DNA of 64,000 bases. Origin: Bolinopsis microptera (taxonomy: Eukaryota > Ctenophora > Tentaculata > Lobata > Bolinopsidae). Below, piece after piece: positions 45,330-56,732 of this stretch. How positions within the stretch are numbered: position 1 is the first letter of the stretch; every line of letters starts with the position of its first letter. Under the pieces are notes generated by a model that had not been told where the DNA came from, made no database searches, and saw only the letters and a program-made list of their open reading frames with translations. The DNA is taken from positions 11,568,169 to 11,632,168 of the forward strand of contig NC_087072.1 in assembly GCF_026151205.1 (NCBI RefSeq). Reading direction: 5' to 3'. The position numbers and the translations under genes were made by a program.

Positions 45330-46093
45330 TACTGCTCGGTGAATACACGGGGATATGAAGCTGTTATCTCTCTCAGAGTCCACTGCACGTCGTCACAGAG
45401 CCTCAGTCCGATCAAAGCAAGCAGCAAAGATCAAAAGAGACTTTACGTCCAATGTCAGACAGATAAATTTCGACGGAAAACTCCTAGCAGACCTCGGAGG
45501 ATTTAGCAAAGTAAACAGACTGGCTGTGGTCCTAGAACAAGATGAGGAGAACAAGATACTCGCAATCTGTAAGACGAGTGACTCTACAGGGACAAGGACG
45601 AAGCAGATAAAGTGAAGAAGATGCTCGACGACCGTAGCCTAGCAGATAAAATAATAGCCGTTGGATTTGATAAGACATTCAATACTGGAGTTCACAAAAA
45701 AGCAGGTACTATTCTTCAGCAGCTCCTCAATCAACAGATTCTCTGGATGGCCTGCAGACATCACGTCCTGGAGGCGGAGCTTGTCAGAGGATCTATCTCC
45801 AAGCAACTGTTCGGTGACACAACATCACTCGAAATAACCCTTTTCAAGATCACGAAGACCTCCTGGGAAGATCTCAATCTGCAGAACATCGTCTTTCCCG
45901 ATATCCCTATTTGCTACAGGAACGACGTGTATATATAATAGGAGACCTTCTATCCTTAATTAATCACATCCACCAACTCAACAACCAGCCCAGGAGATTA
46001 CAAGGAATTCCTAGAGCTTGCTTAACTAATACATGGAGAAAGCATAGAGATGAAGAAAGGATACGTCTTCCAGATACAAAGACCTGGAGCTGA
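45330..46093 (+). pseudogene. hAT-like transposase remnant, frameshifted
   Basis: Plus-strand pieces in several frames. Frame one (to 45615): LSESTARRHRASVRSKQAAK, DFTSNVRQINFDGKLLADLG, GFSKVNRLAVVLEQDEENK. After a frameshift near 45592 the second piece (to 45938) reads ADKVKKMLDDRSLADKIIAV, GFDKTFNTGVHKKAGTILQQ, WMACRHHVLEAELV. GFD-T-x-NTG followed by an L...W-x-A-CRHH block is characteristic of a hAT-related transposase family common in invertebrate genomes. A third short piece continues to about 46093 with stops. It is inactive. The element's ends were not found. Confidence 0.7.
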
Positions 46094-47534
46094 CCACCGT
46101 CCACCATGCCATCTACATTATGAAGATGGCTCTTCTTGAGACTTGAAAAATTGTTTGGTTGTTATTGAGCCTTATGAACGTCAATTAAGCCTAATTGATC
46201 AAAAATTATTTGGATATGTTTTGGTTTTATGAACCTCTTTATAATGACCAGGTGGTATGACCAAATAAGGATGTTGGTCTTATTTCTCGTACGGATTAGG
46301 GTTTTAAACATACGCTCTACACTCTAGTTTGGGTTTGGATTCTAAATAGTCACTAAGGACTACTTGAAGTACGTGTTTAAGTATGTTATGTGTTGAGTGC
46401 TGAGTGATTAATAATCTTCGCATGTTTAGTATAGACCTTGTTGTAGAAACTTAGTACGGTGCTCCGCAGTTAATGTCATTCTGAGCTGTATTATACGAAA
46501 ATGCATAGCTAGCAGTAGCATGAGGTATAATAAATAACTCTCTTATCGAAATCGTTGAAATATCTAATCGATTGAGTCTTATTACCTGGGGACCCCGTTT
46601 TAGGTTTTCATACACGTATCAATTGAATATTATTAAAATTAACTTAAGTCTCATATTAATATAATGACTGTTTGAGAACACAAAGCCCGGGGTTCCCGGG
46701 TAAATTCAAAGCTAGGAATCATGATTAGTGATTTGTGTATTTGGTACTGGCCATAGCACTCTCGTAAATCTATTTGTCAATAGTTTACGAATGTCTCCAT
46801 CATTGATCATGTACTGTTCTCTTTAAAGTATGTAATCAAATTATTCCCAATTATTAGAATATGAAAGTTAACAAAGATTTTGTGATATGTCTACCACCTT
46901 TTTCCGCTTGATTATATTTACCGGTGGACCTCCGGCTTTTGTGTTCATTAACACGATTGATAGATATGGTGGAATTACATTGAATTGCATCGGTCACGTT
47001 TTTGCTGGGGAGTGCTCGGCTATAGTTTTATCTAATTCATCTGCATGTTGTAATGGTAAAACCATACAAGGACAATCTGTTCTGTCAGGGTGCGGTAGAT
47101 CGGAGAGTGAACGATTAAAATTGTGATTCTTTTGCTTTTATTCCTTTGATTGCCGCATGAATACTGATACTTGCCGCAAAATAATATTAAATACTCTGTT
47201 ATGACACAGTATAATTAAGTTGGTCTAAGCTACCACTTGTATAAAGGAAACCTTTAACATGACAATGAACACTGATTACAAGTTGCCACTCTGTCGAAAA
47301 CTGCCTTCATGAACGTTTAAAAAGTTACCGAGATGAGAATATAATTATTTGTTATTATTATATTTATAAGGTATTGTACAAACTTGCGCAAGGTTAATAA
47401 TGGTCCCGTTAATAGGGTTAATAATGGTCCCGCTGTCTCGTGTGTACACCCTTGATGAGGAAAAAGTATATCATGGGTCAGAACAAATCTATTTCGCGTT
47501 CTTTCGGTTGAATGTGATTACCGTCTTGAAAGTT
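46094..47534. other. Gene-free stretch with MITE ends
   Basis: No gene supported. TTACCTGGGGACCCCGTTTT at 46583 and GCCCGGGGTTCCCGGGTAAA at 46685-46704 look like two ends of one degenerate TTACCTGGGG-type element. Another end-like sequence is at about 46917. Confidence 0.45.
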
Positions 47535-47815
47535 TGCACGAAGTCAATCCTGTAAATGTATACTCATTGTCTAGTAATTAAGTAATTTCTACAATCTCCA
47601 TGTGTTTTTCCTTTTCAGACTATTATATATACAATATATTTCACAGGTTACGCCAAATTATAATGACATCGGTGTGCTCAAAGAAATCATTGACATCACT
47701 GCACGAAGTCAATCTTGTAAAAGTATACTTCTTGCTTAGTAATTTCTACTATTACACGTGTGTCACGCCAAATTATAATGATATCAGTGTGTAAAGTAAT
47801 CGTTGCCATCACTCC
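47535..47815. repeat. Diverged tandem duplication of about 166 bp
   Basis: GCACGAAGTCAATCCTGTAA at 47535 and GCACGAAGTCAATCTTGTAA at 47701 start two copies. ACGCCAAATTATAATGACAT / ACGCCAAATTATAATGATAT recurs at the same offset. Confidence 0.85.
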
Positions 47816-47864
47816 GCAACTGCGCGTCTTTTGGCGCGTATCTTGCTGGAATTCCTCAATTCCT

Positions 47865-47935
47865 GGCTAGATCGGCGAGATGCGCTACTGTGCCGCGCCG
47901 AGCTGCCATGAATTGACATCGTCAATTAACAATTT
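47865..47935. repeat. Dispersed GC-rich repeat, paired with 49003-49100
   Basis: The block GATGCGCTACTGTGCCGCGC, CGAGCTGCCATGAATTGACA, TCGTCAATTAA is repeated almost exactly at 49003-49070. The last part, AATTGACATCGTCAATTAA, is duplicated once more there and is itself near-palindromic. Confidence 0.85.
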
Positions 47936-48316
47936 TACCATTCAATAGATACTGACTCCCCTGTTAGCCGAATTTTGAGATAGGCCTTTAAAATTTTTTT
48001 GTCATTTTTGTAAGATACAAGGTAATATTAAATAAATATCCTACGTAAAAGGTAAGGTTAGGGGTCGTTAACACATTACGCAATCAGCCAAGGGAGAGGG
48101 GGTTTCCAAATGCTTACGGTTGATTGCGGGGGCGGGGGGTTTGGTCGTCGATTGCGTTATCAACATTTTCTTTTTACCCTCTAGAATAATAACAATTTGA
48201 CAATAGTCTAATTTAAATTCCACTTAATTTCACTCTGATTGGGATCGGGGATAAAATTTAGAAATTGATCGAATATCCGACTATAATAATAAGTATTTTA
48301 TAAGCTTTATAATAAG

Positions 48317-48874
48317 TATTTTATCCTAGCTGAGATTGCTTTTAAGAACTTTGGAAAAGTATGGTTGTCCGGTAAGAAAATTTCCCTTGAAAGAAAGCTG
48401 AGGTTATATGATGCTCAAGTTGTATCTGTATTGATTTACAACTCAAATAGTTGGAGTCCTAAGAAAGCAACCATGGAGAAAATGGACACACTCCATCGTA
48501 GACACCTCAGGTCCATTTTAAACATCAAATGGCCTAAAGGTATGATAAGCAACAAAGCATTGTATGAAAGGTGCAAAGTTGAAAAGTTATCCAAGCGTAT
48601 TGAACACCAGCGGTGGAAGATGTTTGGACACATTCTCAGGAGTATGGAGAACACCCCAGCCCAAACGGCTCTCTCTTTTGCTATTGAATCAGATAATTTA
48701 TTCATTGGTAGATTGGGGAGACCTAGAATGAACTTGTTATCGGTTTTAAGAAGTGATTTAAGTAGTAGAAATTTGCAAATGGACAACTTGCATGAATTGA
48801 ACGAAATTAGAGATATAGCTGCATGCAACAGATGTTGGGAAAATCTTTTTCAAGGGTACAGTTTACCGCATTAA
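48317..48874 (+). pseudogene. LINE polymerase C-terminal fragment, RTE-like clade
   Basis: A frame open from about 48317 to the stop at 48874: AFKNFGKVWLSGKKISLERK, LRLYDAQVVSVLIYNSNSW, WPKGMISNKALYERCKVEKL, RWKMFGHILRSMENTPAQ, GRLGRPRMN. It aligns with the C-terminal halves of 2007-3262 and 17560-18010. It is intact in frame but lacks the endonuclease and most of the reverse transcriptase, so it is a 5'-truncated insertion. An (ATA)n-rich tail lies near 48918-48935. Confidence 0.85.
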
Positions 48875-51167
48875 GGTATTTTTAAGAATCATTTTTGTCG
48901 GTAAGATCCTGTTTTATAATAATAATAATTTTATAAGGTGCTATTGTAGCGCGATGCGTCATTGGGCCGCGCCGCGCACTCAATTATGCCGGCCCTGGCT
49001 AGATCGTCGAGATGCGCTACTGTGCCGCGCCGAGCTGCCATGAATTGACATCGTCAATTAACTCACCGAGCTGCGAAAAATTGACATCGTCAATTAAAAA
49101 GTGCTACTTGGTCGGATGTTATAACAATGATTTTGGCTCATCATGATAGCATGATTAGGGTAGCATGAAACGCGAACGTAGAGAAAAGTGTTTTCTAGAG
49201 AAAACCGCCAGGGGGGCCGTCAGGCCATGATTACGTAATATTGCTGTCAAGAGGGGGGGTTTGGTTTTGATTACGTTAATACATGTTTCAGCATCAGCCT
49301 TTGGCGGCGCGCGAAAAGTGGCATGCAACGGATGTCAATGATTACGCGTACGGTTGATTATGGAGCTGAGGGGAGGGATAAAAATTGCTTAAATATTGAT
49401 TACGTAACATGTGAACTGTGAACGACCCATTAACTTTAATTGTTTAAAATTAATGATGCTGAAAAAGCACAACTTACTGTCACCAAAATGTTACTATGTC
49501 AAACAAAGAAATTAAATGTCACGCAGGAATTAGGTCTCACACAAGCGAGTGATATATAAATACACTTAAAAGCCGCTTAGGCTCACGGTCAGTATCACCT
49601 GGTCACGAGCCTGCGAATAAGATTAAACAAATCTTCAAAAATGTTGCACAAAATGTATATTGCTTCTTAACGGGTGATACTTGTAAAATATCTGTTCCAT
49701 ATATTGGACCGTCGACGAGTCAAGAAAACAACAATTTTTTTCAAGAAAACAACAAATTTTTATTTAAATCAATTATAGCAACAATTTGAAAAACTTTAAA
49801 GCTCTTCTATTACCATAGAATATACTACGGGTATGGTGACTTGGGCTATTGAGTTGTTAAGTAGATTAAGATTAGTAAACCTGCACTTGCATTGTATATT
49901 TTATAAAAACTAGAAATTAGGCTTCACGGTAAAATGGAGAAGCAGGCTGATCTTGGAGAGAGCAGACCGTAAAGTTTACGCACCCACCAGGGCTACCTAC
50001 CTACCTCAGTTGTTCTTTTTGGTTTATCAGCTTGTATTGTTATATTTATGGACCCCAAGTCACCACCAACTCGGCGCGCGTCCTGGTAGGTTGTAAACCT
50101 ACAAATTGCTTCGCGCGGCGAAGTTTTTACAATATAAACACCCCGGCGAATGCCGCGGGCTTCTTGTTGCTACGTGAGTCGCAGAAATTTTTGGACAGAA
50201 ATTCGTCAGAAGATTGGTTGTCATTTCAGCTACGAACCTTTTGGGGATATAAGAGAACTACAGTTCCTTTCCTTAAATGATTTGCAATAGTGGCAAGGAA
50301 AAATAAAACATCAAATTCTGTCAACCGAACATTAGTGGAGGTCCTAATGAAATCAAATCAAGACTTCAAATCGCGTACAATCATTAACACTAAAGAAGTA
50401 TTGTCAATTGTGATTCCTGATCACAGCAAAGTATATAATGTTGTATGCAAGCTACAATTAGGAGAAAACATTATGATAGCATAATATTACAGCTTTACAA
50501 TAATAAATATAAGTATAATATCAAAATTTAACTATTACTCACAGTTAATATAAAGACTAGCTTAGCAAATTTAAAACTGGCGGATCTTGAAACTAATCCG
50601 CAGCTTCTTTTGCAACAAAAACATTGAACAGTTATATACATCAGACAGTAATTGGAATCTTTAAAAGAGATCTCACACTATTAGTCATTACATATTATGA
50701 CTATATAAATACCACACAAGATCATAGTGATCTATAACCTGACTAGCGTGAACGTCTAATCTGTCGGGCCTTAACTGAGAGGTTGCTGGTTCAATGCCGG
50801 CTAGTGTCCGATGAAATTTTTTTGAAAAAGATGGTCCGGTAGCTCGTTTTCTCCCCACATAACATATATTGACTGTTGAGTCTCAACAAGATCTATCGTA
50901 TTTTCCAGGCTTCGAAGAGTATAGTTGTTCTGTGTCCCAATTAATTCTAACTCTTCGATTTTAATAGCTCCTGAAATATCAACGAATCAATAAGTACAAG
51001 TATCCATCTCAGTTAATTTTAGATCACAATTATGTAGCTATTGTGTTAAAATAATGAAAGAGTAATTATTAAAAAGCCCCTCTAAAACTCTTAGTCATTC
51101 ATTATCAATCAGAGACCATAGATGGAATCTGATACAATACAATACTCCTATAATAGTCAGTGATTTA
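48875..51167. other. Gene-free repeat-rich stretch
   Basis: No host gene supported. It contains the GTAGCGCGATGCG block (48947-48986), the GC-rich repeat (49003-49100), a GAACGACCC end motif near 49425 that mirrors GGGGTCGTT at 48063, and a CCCCGGCGAATGCCGCGGGC block at 50142-50161 that recurs inverted at 57261-57286. At 50790-50805 TTGCTGGTTCAATGCC resembles a tRNA B box; an A box is not convincing. Confidence 0.45.
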
Positions 51168-51260
51168 ACGTACGATTTTCTTGAAACTTTCCATAAAGTA
51201 AGGTGGTTATAGGACGGATAATCTGTGTAAGTTTGGGTGAATTTCTATTTGCCAAACTAG
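51168..51260. repeat. Dispersed repeat paired with 40915-41025
   Basis: CGTACGATTTTCTTGAAACT, TTCCATAAAGTAAGGTGGTT, AGGACGGATAATCTGTGTAA closely matches the 40.9-kb copy in direct orientation. Confidence 0.8.
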
Positions 51261-51394
51261 AGATATCACTTCAAACACAAGAAAATATTAATGTCGGACA
51301 GACTGCAGACGCCGTGTTACCACCAAAAACGGCGCGGCGCGGCTCAAAATTAGCGCTAAAACTCTATTTGGTTTGTTTGTAATAATATCAAATT

Positions 51395-51990
51395 CTCGAA
51401 GAATCCAGAAGCAGAAGATGAATCCGGGATTTTGGAAACATTTGAGACAACTTCTGATACATGTTTTTCGGCTGTATATGTCCGTGAACTAAGTGGGATT
51501 TGCCCTGGTATGATAGAGGAGCATGTGTACTAACATTTTCAGCCTCCTGGGAAATATTCCCTGATTCATGGAATGAATCAAATGAACATAAAATGAACAT
51601 TTTCTTTTCACTCGCCTGAATTAAACTAAAACCGATTGGAATCGATCTCTATTGATACCAGGAGTGTCCCTGAGAAGTTTGGTGTGCCTAGCATGTTCAG
51701 AAAGGGCTCTGGGGCAATGTTTCCATGTTGATTTCAGAGTAGTTGAGATGGTGGAAACATTTGAGACAAATTTGGAAACATGCTTTTGCAGCCGTATTTA
51801 TGCTTGTACTGACTTGGAATCTATCTGGTATGGTAGAGGGACACCTGTACTAACATTTCCAGCCACTTAGAAGTGCAAAGTATTCCCCTGGTTCATGGAA
51901 TGAACGAAATGAACACAAAATGAACATTCTCCTAGAATCCCCTGAATTGGGCTAAAACCGATTAGAATCGATCGGTATTGATACCAGGAG
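51395..51990. repeat. Two diverged copies of the GGAAACATTTG repeat family
   Basis: 51395-51665 and 51735-51990 share an ordered set of blocks with the triplicated segment at 53405-54920: GGAAACATTTGAGACAA, CTGGTATGATAGAG, TGTACTAACATTT, ATTCATGGAATGAA, AAATGAACATT and the palindromic end AAACCGATTGGAATCGAT..TATTGATACCAGGAG. Confidence 0.85.
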
Positions 51991-52334
51991 TGGCACAGAA
52001 GAAATCCGACAATCCTAATTGTACCTTCATTCCTTACCTTCCCCTGCAGCTATATCCTAACACTAAACTACCATTACCTGGACCTATTATTATCACGAAC
52101 CTAATCCTTGCCTGGACAACTTGTTTGTTTGTTTGTTTGTTTATAGAACCCGTCCCCAATCTCGTATTGGAAAATGACTAAACTTAGGTCTGAGTGTGAA
52201 TACGGGTGGTACCTGCAAGAGTGTTCATTAAGCATTTAGAGTTCTGTAAAACTGCAGTTACAATTGTGCTAGAGTATTTTTAGTATATACGATTGGTATC
52301 AGAAATATATCCCTACATGCTTCCAAAATTTGTA
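51991..52334. other. Gene-free stretch
   Basis: No gene supported. There is a short (TTTG)n run near 52119-52141. Confidence 0.4.
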
Positions 52335-52498
52335 AAGCCGTAGTACATACATATCACATTACACCAGAGCCTACAAAGTGCAATCTCCTCCAGTCTATCT
52401 GCGCCGCGTATATTTGTATAAGCACACGGCGCAGACTGGAAAAAACCGCACTCTGCAAGTTCAATCCAGTGCAATGCTACATGTACGTACTACGGCTT
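52335..52498. repeat. Long hairpin-forming inverted repeat
   Basis: The ends AAGCCGTAGTAC and GTACTACGGCTT are inverted, as are flanking blocks. A second palindrome sits at the centre (CCAGTCTATCTGCGCCGCG against CGGCGCAGACTGG). It is probably a MITE. The ORF at 52378-52563 reads through it and is not credible. Confidence 0.8.
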
Positions 52499-53404
52499 CA
52501 TCTCCAATTTTCTGCACAATGTACTGGAATGTTTTGAAGGAAAAGAAAGAACAAAAAAAGTGATATATATAAATAAAATCAGCGATTTAATGTTAGCCTT
52601 GGGACAGTAACTTTAATTCCCTGGTTTTTAAAATCAGCTTTAAAAAAAATAATAATAATAAAGTATGTAACGTCGATACCAAACCGATTATTGAGCGATA
52701 ATAACTGAGTAGTTGATTCCTGGGTTGCAGAGTCATTCAGATGTTCCAGTCTTCGAATGTGGTTCTTGTTCAGTTCTTGACCAGAAGTGTCTAATGAAGT
52801 AAGTCAGACAAGCAAACTCTTCCTTAAATGCTCATATAAGTCGTCTCAATCCCAGAAATTATGAATGATGACCCAGTGTAAAAGTGCAGAAATCGGCCGA
52901 AAATAACAAAGACTAAAAACAGTTAAAAAGTGAAAGGATTCAAACACAAGGAAAATTAATAACTTAGAGCGTAATAAGGAATATCTCCAAACAACGGAGT
53001 TTTCTGAGAGGGTGAGAGGTTCTTTAATTAGAGCTAATGATTAAATGAGACCCACTAAAGGTACTAAATTAACCGGACTGCTAGCAAGGAATCGAGAGTG
53101 GGAATAAAACTAAAAGCGGAATAAATTTTAAGATAATCGCCTGGACAACTTATTGTCACCCTTAATACGTGGACAAATTATTGCCATCCTTGTCCTGGAA
53201 CTGCTGTATTCATCCCTAGTGTGTAACACTAACAGCTTATTTACCTGAAAGTAATCCTTATCTGGAAGTCCTCTTTATATATAACTTTCCAATTATAGTA
53301 CTTCCCTTTATGTGGAACTAAAACAGCTGCTACTACACACTTTTGTCTCAATTCTGTCTCATGTTTCCAAACTGTTTCCAAAATGTTTCCAAAATCTCGG
53401 ATTC
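52499..53404. other. Gene-free stretch
   Basis: No supportable gene or repeat boundary was seen apart from simple AT-rich sequence. Confidence 0.4.
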
Positions 53405-54920
53405 ATGAACTCAGAAGATGAATCCGACTTCGTGGAAACATTTGTGTCCGATTTGGAAACATGTTTTTGGCTGTATATGTCCGCAAACAGAGTTGAATTT
53501 ACACTGGTATGATACAGTAACTTGAGTACTAACATTTTAAGCTTCCTGTGAAATATTTCTATGATTCATAGAATGAACAAAATGAACAAAAAATGAACAT
53601 TATCCTAGAATTGCCTAAAATGAGCTGAAACCGATTGGTATCGGTTAGTATTGATACCAAATAATTCTGCAGCATCTTGCCAACTCCTTTCATATGCGAT
53701 TATCTATTACCTACAGTAATTTTAGCTGTTGTCTCTCACTTTTACATTGTTACTTTTCAAGCAATCAGAGAAATTCGTATTAAAGTGTACAGTGTATAGT
53801 GTACAATGTACAATGTATAATGTATAATGTACAGTGTTCACTGTACACTGTACAGCTAATCACATTTGACAGCGTGTACACATTATAGTGACTAGCAGGA
53901 ACCCGTCTAATCTAACCCTCAACTCAGAAGATAAATCCGAGTTCGTTGAAACATTTGTGTCCGATTTGGAAACATGTTTTTGGCCGTATGTCCGTAAACA
54001 GAGTCGGATTTACACTGGTATGATACAGTAACTTGAGTACTAACATTTTAAGCTTCCTGTGAAATATTTCTATGATTCATAGAATGAACAAAATGAACAA
54101 AAAATGAACATTATCCTAGAATTGCCTAAAATGAGCTGAAACCGATTGGTATCGGTTGGTATTGATACCAAATAATTCTGCAGCATCTTGCCAACTCCTT
54201 TCATATGCGATTATCTATTACCTACAGTAATTTTAGCTGTTGTCTCTCACTTTTACATTGTTACTTTTCAAGCAATCAGAGAAATTCGTATTAAAGTGTA
54301 CAGTGTATATTGTACAGTGTACAATGTATAATGTACAGTGATCACTGTACACTGTACAGCTAATCACATTTGACAGCGTGTACACATTATAGTGACTAGC
54401 AGGAACCCGTCTAATCTAACCCTCAACTCAGAAGATAAATCCGAGTTCGTTGAAACATTTGTGTCCGATTTGGAAACATGTTTTTGGCCGTATGTCCGTA
54501 AACAGAGTTGGATTTACACTGGTATGATACAGTAACTTGAGTACTAACATTTTAAGCTTCCTGTGAAATATTTCTATGATTCATAGAATGAACAAAATGA
54601 ACAAAAAATGAACATTATCCTAGAATTGCCTAAAATGAGCTGAAACCGATTGGTATCGGTTGGTATTGATACCAAATAATTCTGCAGCATCTTGCCAACT
54701 CCTTTCATATGCGATTATCTATTACCTATTGTAATTTTAGCTGTTTTCTCTTACTGTTACATTGTTACTTTTCAAGCAATCAGAGAAATTCGTATTAAAG
54801 TGTACAGTGTATAGTGTACAATGTACAATGTACAGTGTTCACTGTACACTGTACAGCTAATCACATTTGACAGCGTGTACACATTATAGTGACTAGCAGG
54901 AACCTGTCTAATCTAACCCT
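53405..54920. repeat. Tandem triplication of a segment of about 505-515 bp
   Basis: Three successive near-identical copies start at AACTCAGAAGAT (53408, 53921, 54425). Each carries GGAAACATGTTTTTGG, the CCGATTGGTATCGGTT palindrome, the AGCAATCAGAGAAATTCGTA block, a GTACAGTGTA/TACACTGTAC-rich imperfect palindrome of variable length and the end GACTAGCAGGAACCCGTCTA, ATCTAACCC. The first copy begins less cleanly. The copies differ mainly in the length of the TGTACA tract. Confidence 0.95.
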
Positions 54921-54964
54921 AAAGTGGTGTCAAGACTCAAGAAAATATAGTAAGATTTTCATTT

Positions 54965-55070
54965 AAGAAATGTTAGTACACATGTCCCTCTACCATACCA
55001 GATCGTTTTCAAGTCAGTCCAGGCATAATTGCGGCTACAAAGGCATGTTTCCAAATCGGACACAATTCTG
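54965..55070. repeat. Inverted partial copy of the GGAAACATTTG repeat family
   Basis: TTAGTACACATGTCCCTCTA, CCATACCAGATCG and GGCATGTTTCCAAATCGGA are the reverse complement of the corresponding blocks at 51745-51860. Confidence 0.8.
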
Positions 55071-55560
55071 ACAAAATTCTTTTTTCCTTAATTTGGCTTA
55101 ATTGTCACCTCTAATTTTGTTTACTCTACACTCTACAGACATGTTTAGTTGTACCCTATCTGGATGATATCAGTTCTTATCACGTGACCGGCATACGTGT
55201 TTTCCGATGCTAATTTCAGACCTACTTGATCAGGGGAACGGTAGTGCTTCAAATGTTCCAAAGCTGCTGTTTTCGTCGGTTTTTATCTATTCAACCTGAA
55301 GAATTCGTTGTTAAACTCACATAAAATTTTCTCAAAGCTCTTTCGTACGAAAGTGTGAAATAGTCCTAAAATAATATGTCGCATTTCTTTGGGGACAGAA
55401 TGAATCTCTCCAGGACTTAGCCAACTAGAAAGACTAGAAAACAAAGACTCTACAAACATCTCAAAGAAATAATAACACCTTAAAGAATAAAGAGGGAGGA
55501 TCCTGGACCCCAAAATCCACCACCTTTCTGTACTTTCAGAGGTACCAATGTGGCAGGAAA
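55071..55560. other. Gene-free stretch
   Basis: No supportable gene. The 76-codon minus-strand ORF at 55513-55283 is unrecognised. Confidence 0.4.
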
Positions 55561-55700
55561 CCAGGGCTCATGCTGCCGCTGAGCTAAAGCAGTAGAGGGG
55601 ATGGCGGCTTCTCTGGGATCTAACACATCCTGAAACAGACCAACCCTATGTCCCAACGCACCCGGTGCCTGCCCGGGTCAATAAAGCAGTCAAGCATCAT
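55561..55700 (-). repeat. tRNA-like SINE fragment, copy 2
   Basis: On the minus strand CTTTAGCTCAGCGGCAGCAT (around 55570-55589) resembles a tRNA A box, as at 16811. The following GGTTTCCTGCC is a poor B box. The cloverleaf does not close, so I do not call a tRNA gene. Confidence 0.4.
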
Positions 55701-56164
55701 GTATGTTAGGATGGGCATTCTCAACCAGCAGATGTGGGAACTCCCACAAAAGACCAAAACAGATCTAAAGAGACAATTAGCAAACTCGGAAAAATAGACT
55801 AAAATTTGTTTATATAATTCAAAGCGTATGTCATGTTATTGCCCACGTTAAGGGGCCTGTTGATAATTAATTAAATTATTAAACTATTTTAGATTTAATG
55901 ATAATAATAATAATAACTTGTACTGAATGTACGGTATTTTTATTTGTATACTATGGGGATATCTAATCAAAGCATGCTTTTCAAAATAAAGTGCATACCA
56001 TCGTTCAAAGTCTCCAATATCGGACGGGCTGACGATCGTTATTATATCGGCTGTGATCTCATATTTGAGCTAATTTAAGATATAAATGGTTAAATATCAA
56101 ACAATTTCATGGTGCATTATCTCCAATCATATCGATATATACACAGTATAGTTGCTGTAAGCAG
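55701..56164. other. Gene-free stretch
   Basis: No supportable gene. An (ATA)n run lies near 55897-55915. Confidence 0.4.
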
Positions 56165-56172
56165 CAACCATC

Positions 56173-56724
56173 CAGGAGGTGACCGGGACATGTTTTCAGG
56201 CCTGACCGGGACCGGGACCGGGACCGGGATACAAAATGTGACTTGACCGGGACCGGGATCATAAATCAGGGTAAATCAGCATTTGACCGGGACCGGGACT
56301 GGGACCGGGATGAAAAATGTGACTTGACCGGGACCGGGACTGGGACCGGGATGGCTCAAAATTGCCAATCCCGGTACCGGGATTCCCGGTACCGGGAATT
56401 CTGGTCGATTGCTGGTTAATTCATGATCATAATTTATTACTCAAACTTGTTTAGCAATTTTAAACATTGTTTTATTTGGCTCAGAGGATATTTAAAGATG
56501 AAATTCACAATGAATGAAAGGAAAAACTTAAAATCACAGTGAATGAAATTATGTAAAAGATCCCGGTCAGAATCCCGGCAAATTTGAGTGATTGACCGGG
56601 ACTGGGACCGGGACCAAGAATCCAGAATTAACCGGGACCGGGACCGGGATCATAAATCAGCATTTGACCGGGACCGGGACCAGGACCGGGTTAGCTCAAA
56701 ATTGCCAATCCCGGTCACCTCCTG
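56173..56724. mobile_element. Non-autonomous hAT-type element, copy 2
   Basis: A 552-bp element with the same 16-bp ends as 1195-1729 and an exact 8-bp target duplication CAACCATC (56165-56172 and 56725-56732). The AT-rich core is nearly identical to copy 1. The number of ACCGGG hexamers differs between the copies on both sides. Confidence 0.94.
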
Positions 56725-56732
56725 CAACCATC

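Noticed and set aside
45303-45506. A 67-codon ORF overlapping the hAT transposase.
   Set aside because: It is a frame shadow; the +1 frame has the recognisable transposase sequence.
52378-52563. A 61-codon ORF.
   Set aside because: It reads through a long inverted repeat (52335-52498).
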